From: Agromyces mediolanus | GTDB lineage: Bacteria > Actinomycetota > Actinomycetes > Actinomycetales > Microbacteriaceae | Direction of reading: 5' to 3' | DNA length: 64,000 nucleotides | NCBI RefSeq assembly: GCF_014648575.1 | Contig: NZ_BMRJ01000001.1 | Coordinates: forward strand, 797,440 to 861,439 | In this document: in pieces, positions 58,115 through 64,000 of the stretch | Layout of the letters: every line of letters starts with the position of its first letter | Position numbering within the stretch: position 1 is the first letter of the stretch | Program-made: the position numbers and the translations under genes | The notes under the pieces: model-generated | The model's database searches: none | Told to the model about the DNA's origin: nothing | What the model saw: the letters and a program-made list of their open reading frames with translations, nothing else

Positions 58115-60536
58115 CGCGCGGGTCCTCGTCCTTCTGCGCCGGGGCGTCGGCTTCGGGGGCGGCATCTGCGGCGCGGCCGGCTTCGGCGGCCGGAGCGGAT
58201 GCCTCGGCGGGGGCGGCATCGGACGGAGCGGATGCCTCGGCGGCGCGGGCCTTGCGGCGTCGGTGGACGTTCCGCCAGATGCCGATGCCGAAGAACAGCA
58301 CGACGATCGTGGCGAGTACCGCGGCGCCGACGCCCTCCCAGTCCGCCTGCACATTGGCGGACAGATAGGTGGGCGAACCGATCTCGACGCCCTCGGTCGA
58401 GTAGAGGGAGACGGTGAGCAGCACGTCGCCGCTGCCGACGCCGGCGGCGACCGGCACCACCACGCTGGCCCGCGATTCCGGCTCGACCGTCACCGTCTGG
58501 CGGCCCTCGACGATCAGGCGGCCGTTGGAGGGGGCGACATCCACCTCGAGCGTCACCGCGTACGGCAGCGTGTTCTCGATGGTGGCGGGGACGCCGGACT
58601 CCCGGGAGATGACGTTGATCGTGCTCGAGGGGACGACCGAGATGCCCGCGCGGGTCTGCACCTGCGTCGTGAGCCACTCGTTCGCGGCCGACTGCCAGTC
58701 GGTCGGGGTGCTGATCCAGCCGGCGTCGAGGAGCGCGAGGAGGTCGCGGCGAGTGGGGTCGGCGAGCTGCGACGGCTCGATGAGCGCCGTCGCGAACGAG
58801 ACCGTCTGCGCCTCCGAGTCGATGAGCCGCTGCACGGTCGCCCGGCGCTCCTCGGCTTCGGGCGAGCTCGCCAGCGTTCGCGCGACCGGCGGGGCCCCGA
58901 TGGCGTCGGACAGGCTGGCCGCTTGCGCCCAGGGGAGCGTCGCGAGCGCCTCCAGGGTCGCCTCGACCCGGTCCGCGGCGCTGCCGCCCGCGCGTGCGAA
59001 GCTCGCGAGCAGCGAGCTCGCCGAGGCATCCTCCGCCGCGTAGCCGGCGAGCTCGGCCGACAGGCGACCCATCGCCTCGCGCCACTCCGCGTCGCTCGTC
59101 GCGGAGGCCGCGGCACGCAGCGCCGCGGTCAGGCGGGCATCCGCGACGACCGCCGTGCCGCCGTCGATCGAGCTCGCCGCGTTGCCGGGCGCGGTCGAGA
59201 CCGGGGTCGACTCCTCGTCGTCCTCCTCGTCGACCGCGGGCGCGGGGGGCTCGACATTGCCCGGCGAGAGCAGGCTCGTGGTGAGCCCGCCCGCCGCCAG
59301 CCACGCCAGATCGCCCGCCGCGACGGTGTCGTCCGCGGGCCAGGCGATGTCGGCGCGGGTGTACGGCCAGGACAGCAGCTGCTCGGTGGTCGGTACTTCG
59401 TCGACGGTGCCGTCGCCGTCGACATCACCCGGGGTCGCGGTCGGCGTCGGCGTCGGCGTCGACCCCTGCGTCAGCGCGCGGCCGTCGAGGCTCGCCGGCC
59501 CGGTCACGGGCTCCTGCGTCGGCGGGGTGGCCGGAACCCCCGGCATCCCGTTCAGGAAGTCGGCCGCGTCGAGCACGTCGGCGAAGGACTCCGGCTTCAG
59601 CGGGCCGGGGAGTCCGAGCTGAGACTGCACGGCCAGATCGGCGTCGGCGTAGGCGAGGGGGAACACGACATTGCCGACCGTGCCCAGCCGCTCGAGCCAG
59701 GCGGTCGCCGACTCCGGCGCGCGGGAGCCGAGCACCCGCACCGAGGCGATGATGCGCGGGTCGACGCCGATCGCGACCGAGCGGTCGGCGACGGCGTCGA
59801 GCTGGCGGGTGAGCAGGCCGTCGGGCGCGGTCCACGCCTCGAGCTGCTCGGCGTCGATGAGTCCGGCCGTGTCGTCGGGAACGGTCAGGGGATACGCGAG
59901 TGCGAGGCGCGGCGCGCCCGCCGACGCGGCGTGCGGGGAGGGGAACGCCGCGTCGTTCGTCGCCACCACGACGCCGTCGACGAGGAGCTCCGCGCGCAGG
60001 CCGGTCACGGCCGCCGCGCCGTCGAGCCTTCCGGCCGGGATGCTGACGAGGACTTGCGTGGTGCCGCCGCTGACGAGGCCGGGCGCCTGCGACTCGCCCA
60101 CCGCGCTCGCGGTCCTGGCGGCGTCGCCGAGCCAGGCGTCGAGGGCGGCGGCATCGTCGGGGGCGTCGTCGGCGACGCTGAGCCGCACGACGCCCTGGCT
60201 GAGCAGTTCGGTGGAGCCGTTGACGATCTCCACGCCGATCGTCGTCGCGGCGGTCGGATCGAGCACGAACGCGCCGGTCGGGGCGAGGTGCAGGGAGACG
60301 GTGCCGGCGTCGCTCGCCACGGCGGCGAGCGGTTCGGTGGCGCGTTCGACCGAGTCCGCTGCGAGCTCCGCCGGCGGCGCGGCCTGGACGGCCGCGGCGA
60401 TCGGGACGGCGGCGCCGAGCGATCCCAGGGCGACGAGGCCGATGACCCCGGCGGCGGCGACCCGGCGACGGGGCGTCGCCGTGGCCCGGTCGAAGAGTCG
60501 GCGGAGTCGACGCGCAGGGTTCGACTCGGCCACCAT
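58107..60536 (-). CDS. DUF6049 family large membrane-anchored protein
   Basis: 809 residues from ATG 60536 (complement). Signal/anchor segment (VAAAGVIGLVALGSLGAAVPIAAAV), a large extracytoplasmic part with beta-sandwich patches, a Thr/Pro linker with a calcium-loop-like DVDGDGTVDEV (about residue 360), an acidic patch (VDEEDDEES), and one C-terminal helix (GVGAAVLATIVVLFFGIGIW) with a basic, then Ala/Glu-rich tail. This protein stands next to murJ in most Actinobacteria (mycobacterial Rv3909 position) and may assist MurJ; the function is not known. Confidence 0.85.
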   Translation of the reverse strand: MVAESNPARRLRRLFDRATATPRRRVAAAGVIGLVALGSLGAAVPIAAAVQAAPPAELAADSVERATEPLAAVASDAGTVSLHLAPTGAFVLDPTAATTIGVEIVNGSTELLSQGVVRLSVADDAPDDAAALDAWLGDAARTASAVGESQAPGLVSGGTTQVLVSIPAGRLDGAAAVTGLRAELLVDGVVVATNDAAFPSPHAASAGAPRLALAYPLTVPDDTAGLIDAEQLEAWTAPDGLLTRQLDAVADRSVAIGVDPRIIASVRVLGSRAPESATAWLERLGTVGNVVFPLAYADADLAVQSQLGLPGPLKPESFADVLDAADFLNGMPGVPATPPTQEPVTGPASLDGRALTQGSTPTPTPTATPGDVDGDGTVDEVPTTEQLLSWPYTRADIAWPADDTVAAGDLAWLAAGGLTTSLLSPGNVEPPAPAVDEEDDEESTPVSTAPGNAASSIDGGTAVVADARLTAALRAAASATSDAEWREAMGRLSAELAGYAAEDASASSLLASFARAGGSAADRVEATLEALATLPWAQAASLSDAIGAPPVARTLASSPEAEERRATVQRLIDSEAQTVSFATALIEPSQLADPTRRDLLALLDAGWISTPTDWQSAANEWLTTQVQTRAGISVVPSSTINVISRESGVPATIENTLPYAVTLEVDVAPSNGRLIVEGRQTVTVEPESRASVVVPVAAGVGSGDVLLTVSLYSTEGVEIGSPTYLSANVQADWEGVGAAVLATIVVLFFGIGIWRNVHRRRKARAAEASAPSDAAPAEASAPAAEAGRAADAAPEADAPAQKDEDPRDE

Positions 60537-60629
60537 GCACGCGATTCTACGGTGTGACGCCGGGTGGATCGTGGGCCGCAGCGGGCGCTCGCGGCATCCG
60601 CCTCCGGCCACCGCGGCACCCGTGTTGCG

Positions 60630-60635
60630 TACGAT
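60630..60635 (+). promoter_or_regulatory. -10 element of pcnB (leaderless)
   Basis: TACGAT, 8 bases before ATG 60643. No Shine-Dalgarno precedes that ATG. The -35 region is not clear. Confidence 0.4.
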
Positions 60636-60642
60636 GGTCGGC

Positions 60643-62079
60643 ATGCAGAGCGTGGCCGAGGCCCTCGATCGACTCGGCGAGCTGGCCGCGTCGACGACCG
60701 TGTCGACCCTCTCCGCCGCGTTCGAGCGTGCGGGGCACGAGCTCGCCCTCGTCGGCGGACCGGTGCGCGACGCCTTCCTCGGCCGGCCGGTGCACGACCT
60801 CGACTTCACGACGGACGCGACGCCCGAGCGGATCCTGGAGATCGTGAAGCCGATCGCCGACGCCCACTGGGACATCGGCCGGGACTTCGGCACCATCGGC
60901 GCCCGCATCGCCGGTGAGACGGTCGAGATCACCACGTACCGCGCCGACAGCTACGACGGGCAGTCGCGCAAGCCGGAGGTGGTCTTCGGCGATTCGCTCG
61001 AGGGCGACCTCGTACGACGCGACTTCACGGCGAACTCCCTGGCCCTGCGGCTGCCGAGGATCGAGCTCGTCGACCCCTCGGGCGGCGTGGAGGACCTGCT
61101 CGCGCGGGTGCTGCGCACGCCCTCCGCCCCCCAGACCTCGTTCGGCGACGACCCGCTGCGGATGATGCGTGCGGCCCGCTTCGCCGCCCAGCTCGGCTTC
61201 GAGGTGGAGGACGCGACGCTCGCCGCGCTCGAGGAGCTCGCGCCGGAGATCGACCGCATCTCCGCCGAGCGGGTGCGCGAGGAGCTCTCGAAACTCCTGC
61301 TCGCCGATCACCCGGTGCCGGGACTGCGCATCCTCGTCGACACGGGCCTCGCGCAGCGCGTGCTGCCCGAGCTGCCCGCGCTGCGCCTCGAACGCGACGA
61401 GCACCACCGGCACAAGGACGTCTACGAGCACAGCCTGAAGGTGCTCGACCAGGCCATCGACTACGAGCGCGCTCGGGGGCGGCTCGACTCCCCCGACCTC
61501 GTGGTGCGCCTCGCGGCGCTCCTGCACGACATCGGCAAGCCCGCCACACGGCGGCTCGAGCCGGGCGGCGCGGTCAGCTTCTACCACCACGACGTCGTCG
61601 GCGCGAAGCTCGCGAAGAAGCGGCTGCGGGAGCTGCGCTACGACAACGACACGATCGCGGCGGTCGCGCGGCTGATCGAGCTGCACCTGCGCTTCTTCGG
61701 GTACAGCGACGGGGCGTGGAGCGATTCCGCGGTGCGGCGCTACGTGCGCGACGCAGGCACGCCCGAGCAGCTCGAACGCCTGCACATCCTCTCCCGGGCG
61801 GACGTGACGACGCGGAACAAGCGCAAGGCCGACATGCTCGCCTTCGCGTACGACGACCTCGAGCAGCGCATCGCCGAGCTCGCCGAGCAGGAGGAGCTCG
61901 CCGCGGTGCGCCCCGAGCTCGACGGCGAGCAGATCATGGCTGCGCTCGGCATGCGCCCCGGCCGCGAGGTCGGCGAGGCGTACCGCTTCCTGCTGGAGCT
62001 GCGGCTCGACGAGGGGCCGATCGGCGAGGATGCCGCGCGCGAGCGCCTGCTCGCCTGGTGGGCGGCCCGCGAGGGCTGA
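60643..62079 (+). CDS. pcnB: CCA tRNA nucleotidyltransferase / poly(A) polymerase family with HD domain
   Basis: 478 residues from ATG 60643; ATG 60634 would add three residues. Head domain LVGGPVRDAFLGRPVHDLDFTT (DxD), RRDFTANSLALRL, DDPLRMMRAARFAAQLGF, then an HD domain LAALLHDIGKPATR. It adds or repairs CCA at tRNA 3' ends. The gene lies between murJ and rpsF as in mycobacteria. It is divergent from the DUF6049 gene. Confidence 0.92.
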   Translation: MQSVAEALDRLGELAASTTVSTLSAAFERAGHELALVGGPVRDAFLGRPVHDLDFTTDATPERILEIVKPIADAHWDIGRDFGTIGARIAGETVEITTYRADSYDGQSRKPEVVFGDSLEGDLVRRDFTANSLALRLPRIELVDPSGGVEDLLARVLRTPSAPQTSFGDDPLRMMRAARFAAQLGFEVEDATLAALEELAPEIDRISAERVREELSKLLLADHPVPGLRILVDTGLAQRVLPELPALRLERDEHHRHKDVYEHSLKVLDQAIDYERARGRLDSPDLVVRLAALLHDIGKPATRRLEPGGAVSFYHHDVVGAKLAKKRLRELRYDNDTIAAVARLIELHLRFFGYSDGAWSDSAVRRYVRDAGTPEQLERLHILSRADVTTRNKRKADMLAFAYDDLEQRIAELAEQEELAAVRPELDGEQIMAALGMRPGREVGEAYRFLLELRLDEGPIGEDAARERLLAWWAAREG

Positions 62080-62122
62080 GCCCGGCGGACCCGGGCAAAT
62101 GGCGCGGGGGCGGGGCATCCGT

Positions 62123-62128
62123 TACACT
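62123..62128 (+). promoter_or_regulatory. -10 element of the rpsF operon
   Basis: TACACT followed by a leader of about 105 bases. The -35 (TGGCGC, 62100-62105) is weak. Confidence 0.45.
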
Positions 62129-62189
62129 GTGAAGGTTGCCCGTGTGCCGCATTCGCGGCCTCCACGACGCACAGTATGAACACCCTCCT

Positions 62190-62212
62190 GCTCCCGAGAC
62201 ACGCTCGGGAGC
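62190..62212 (+). promoter_or_regulatory. Hairpin in the rpsF leader, possible S6:S18 binding site
   Basis: GCTCCCGAG (62190-62198) and CTCGGGAGC (62204-62212) with the loop ACACG, 28 bases before the rpsF start. Many bacteria regulate rpsF operons by a leader RNA that binds the S6:S18 complex; the defining internal bulge is not clear here, so the assignment is tentative. Confidence 0.4.
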
Positions 62213-62240
62213 CGCTGAGTCCGAAGGAGGTGGGTACGTC

Positions 62241-62612
62241 ATGCACCAGTACGAGCTGATGGTCATCCTCGATCCCGAGATCGACGAGCGCACCGTTGCT
62301 CCCAGCCTCGACAAGTTCCTCAACGTCATCCGCAACGATGGCGGCACCGTCGACAAGGTCGACATCTGGGGACGTCGCAAGCTGGCCTACGAGATCAAGA
62401 AGAAGGCCGAGGGCATCTACGCCGTCGTCGACTTCACCGCTGAGCCCGCGACCACCAAGGAGCTCGACCGCCAGCTGAACCTCAGCGAGGCCGTCATGCG
62501 CACCAAGGTGCTCCGCGCCGAAGAGGCCATCGCCCAGGTCGCCGCGTACGCGAAGGCCCAGGAGGCCAAGGCCGCCAAGAAGGCCGCCGCTGCCGCCAAG
62601 AAGGACGCCTAG
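62241..62612 (+). CDS. rpsF: 30S ribosomal protein S6
   Basis: 123 residues from ATG 62241 with GAAGGAGG upstream. [36 protein letters not shown] and [14 protein letters not shown] are typical of S6; the C-terminal Ala/Lys tail is common in Actinobacteria. First gene of rpsF-ssb-rpsR-rplI. The frame upstream to 62136 is not coding. Confidence 0.97.
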   Translation: MHQYELMVILDPEIDERTVAPSLDKFLNVIRNDGGTVDKVDIWGRRKLAYEIKKKAEGIYAVVDFTAEPATTKELDRQLNLSEAVMRTKVLRAEEAIAQVAAYAKAQEAKAAKKAAAAAKKDA

Positions 62613-62617
62613 TCCTC

Positions 62618-63145
62618 ATGGCCGGCGAGACCGTCATCACCGTGGTGGGCAACCTCACTGCAGACCCCGAGCTGCGTTACACGCAGAACGGACTCGCGGT
62701 TGCCAACTTCACCATCGCGTCCACCCCCCGCACGTACGACCGTCAGTCGAACGAGTGGAAGGACGGTGAAGCACTGTTCCTGCGTGCGAGCTGCTGGCGT
62801 GAATTCGCCGAGCACGTCGCCGGTTCACTCACCAAGGGTTCCCGGGTCATCGCATCCGGGCGTCTCAAGCAGCGTTCCTACGAGACCAAGGAAGGCGAGA
62901 AGCGCACCACCATCGAGCTGGAGGTCGACGAGATCGGCCCCTCGCTCCGGTACGCGACCGCCCAGGTCACCCGCGCGCAGTCCAACCGCGGCGTCGGCGG
63001 AGGCGGCTCCTTCGGGGGCGGCCAGTCCGACGACGCGTGGGCCCCGTCCGCTCCGGCCCAGTCGGGCAACAGCGGCGGCGGCGCGGGCGGCGGCGACGTC
63101 TGGAACACGCCGGGCACGAGCTACGGCGACGAGACGCCCTTCTAA
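62618..63145 (+). CDS. ssb: Single-stranded DNA-binding protein
   Basis: 175 residues. OB fold: [44 protein letters not shown] and [18 protein letters not shown] Gly-rich linker ([20 protein letters not shown]) and the acidic end GDETPF, which binds partner proteins. It is 5 bases after rpsF. Confidence 0.97.
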   Translation: MAGETVITVVGNLTADPELRYTQNGLAVANFTIASTPRTYDRQSNEWKDGEALFLRASCWREFAEHVAGSLTKGSRVIASGRLKQRSYETKEGEKRTTIELEVDEIGPSLRYATAQVTRAQSNRGVGGGGSFGGGQSDDAWAPSAPAQSGNSGGGAGGGDVWNTPGTSYGDETPF

Positions 63146-63180
63146 GCCCGAGCGCTCCGCACCGGAGCAGGGCCCGCGAT

Positions 63181-63205
63181 CGGATGCCTCGAGCTGAGGC
63201 ATCCG
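63181..63205 (+). repeat. GGATGCC hairpin between ssb and rpsR
   Basis: CGGATGCCTC (63181-63190) and GAGGCATCCG (63196-63205) with loop GAGCT: a perfect 10-bp stem, without T run. The same CGGATGCC word forms a hairpin inside recF and recurs elsewhere in the window. May act as an mRNA-stabilising or partial-termination hairpin. Confidence 0.6.
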
Positions 63206-63242
63206 GCGCAACAGAACGTATTCACTCAGACAGGAAAGATCC

Positions 63243-63497
63243 ATGGCTGGAAAGAGCAGCGGCGACCGCCGCAAGCCGCGGAAGGGCGCGAAGAACGCCG
63301 CCCCCGCGAAGTCCGTCAAGGTCGGCGTCATCGACTACAAGGATGTCGCGACCCTTCGCAAGTTCATCTCGGAGCGCGGCAAGATCCGTGCCCGTCGCAT
63401 CACCGGTGTCTCCGTGCAGGAGCAGCGCCTCATCGCCCGCGCCGTCAAGAACGCGCGCGAGATGGCGCTCCTGCCCTACTCGGGCTCCGGCCGCTAA
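63243..63497 (+). CDS. rpsR: 30S ribosomal protein S18
   Basis: 84 residues; basic N-terminus ([16 protein letters not shown]), then [26 protein letters not shown] and [20 protein letters not shown], the S18 signature. No zinc cysteines. 11 bases before rplI. Good ribosome binding site AGGAAAG upstream. Confidence 0.97.
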   Translation: MAGKSSGDRRKPRKGAKNAAPAKSVKVGVIDYKDVATLRKFISERGKIRARRITGVSVQEQRLIARAVKNAREMALLPYSGSGR

Positions 63498-63508
63498 GGA
63501 GCACGAAA

Positions 63509-63961
63509 ATGGCAAAGGTAATCCTCACGCACGAGGTCTCGGGGCTCGGTGCCGCCGGCGACGTCGTCGAGGTCAAGAACGGCTACGCCCGCAACTACCT
63601 CGTCCCGCAGGGTTTCGCGACCCCGTGGACCCGCGGTGGCCAGAAGCAGGTCGACCAGATCAAGGCGGCCCGTGCCGCTCGCGCGCTGCACTCCCTCGAG
63701 GACGCGCAGGCCCTCAAGGCGAAGCTCGAGGACGGCAAGGTCAAGCTGACCGTCAAGGCCGGCCTCGGCGGCCGCCTGTTCGGCTCGGTCAAGACCTCGG
63801 CCGTCGCCGACGCCGTGGCCGCTGCCGGCCTGGGCGAGATCGACAAGCGCAAGGTCGAGTTCCCGACCGCGATCAAGACCGTCGGCGACCACGAGGTCTC
63901 CGTCCGTCTGCACGACGACGTGACCGCGACGATCACCCTGCAGGTGATCGCGGCCAAGTAG
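63509..63961 (+). CDS. rplI: 50S ribosomal protein L9
   Basis: 150 residues. [35 protein letters not shown] is the L9 N-terminal signature (in sections), followed by the long connecting helix and C-terminal domain with [23 protein letters not shown] upstream. Last gene of the operon in the window. Confidence 0.97.
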   Translation: MAKVILTHEVSGLGAAGDVVEVKNGYARNYLVPQGFATPWTRGGQKQVDQIKAARAARALHSLEDAQALKAKLEDGKVKLTVKAGLGGRLFGSVKTSAVADAVAAAGLGEIDKRKVEFPTAIKTVGDHEVSVRLHDDVTATITLQVIAAK

Positions 63962-63977
63962 TCGCACCGTACGAAGC

Positions 63978-64000
63978 GGCGGCACCCGATGGGTGCCGCC
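63978..64000 (+). terminator. Hairpin after rplI, cut by the window end
   Basis: GGCGGCACCC (63978-63987) and GGGTGCCGCC (63991-64000) with loop GAT: a 10-bp stem 16 bases behind the rplI stop. Any T run lies outside the window. Confidence 0.75.

Overview
The window is chromosomal DNA from a high-GC actinobacterium, most likely of the family Microbacteriaceae. The evidence is the very strong GC third-codon bias, the order rpmH-dnaA-dnaN-recF-DUF721-gyrB-gyrA-DUF3566-tRNA-Ile-tRNA-Ala, the fhaA-fhaB-pstP-ftsW-pbpA-pknA-pknB block, CrgA, a class E sortase and a LAXTG surface protein. It is centred on the replication origin: dnaA (minus strand) lies at 42.3-43.7 kb with box-bearing intergenic regions on both sides. 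Genus and species cannot be set from the sequence alone.

Layout, left to right. 0-1.1 kb: the end of a LuxR-type response regulator and a coupled VOC/HxlR pair. 1.2-9.2 kb: an eight-gene, one-strand block with DUF6153, two M23 peptidases, an F510_1955-family lipoprotein, an Lgt, a small membrane protein, a Tat/lipobox multicopper oxidase with a Met-rich loop, and an Lnt. It looks like a copper-handling island that carries its own lipoprotein-maturation enzymes, and it ends at the 3' side of a tRNA-Leu. 9.7-13.0 kb: a beta-phosphoglucomutase and GH65 disaccharide phosphorylase pair. 13.0-24.0 kb: the actinobacterial Ser/Thr kinase and cell-division locus, then pabA/trpG, a 51-aa membrane protein, sortase E and crgA. 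24.05-24.23 kb: a cluster of DnaA-box-like 9-mers, including the only perfect TTATCCACA I found in the window. 24.2-33.4 kb: rhomboid, cyclophilin, small proteins, NUDIX, a LAXTG surface protein, a LAL-type regulator and an Imm-5-like protein.

33.4-44.2 kb: tRNA-Ala, tRNA-Ile, DUF3566, gyrA, gyrB, DUF721, recF, dnaN, oriC and dnaA, all on the minus strand. 44.2-52.3 kb: rpmH, rnpA, yidD, yidC, jag/khpB, rsmG, parA and parB on the plus strand. Six parS sites lie between 46.6 and 50.4 kb, four of them in a 2.08-kb stretch without a recognisable gene. 52.5-60.5 kb: D-Ala-D-Ala ligase-like gene, aminotransferase, trxA, trxB, murJ and a DUF6049 protein on the minus strand. 60.6-64 kb: pcnB, then rpsF-ssb-rpsR-rplI.

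How the parts work together. The centre combines replication initiation (DnaA, DnaN, RecF, gyrase), segregation (ParA, ParB, parS) and protein biogenesis (L34, RnpA, YidD, YidC, Jag). The kinase block and CrgA/FtsW/PBP tie growth to phosphorylation, and MurJ and the ligase-like enzyme supply peptidoglycan precursors. Most unusual are the copper/lipoprotein island, the parS-rich spacer with a ParA carrying a roughly 350-residue disordered N-terminal extension (itself containing a parS), the off-origin DnaA-box cluster, and 18-bp in-frame repeats at the start of the ftsW/rodA gene.
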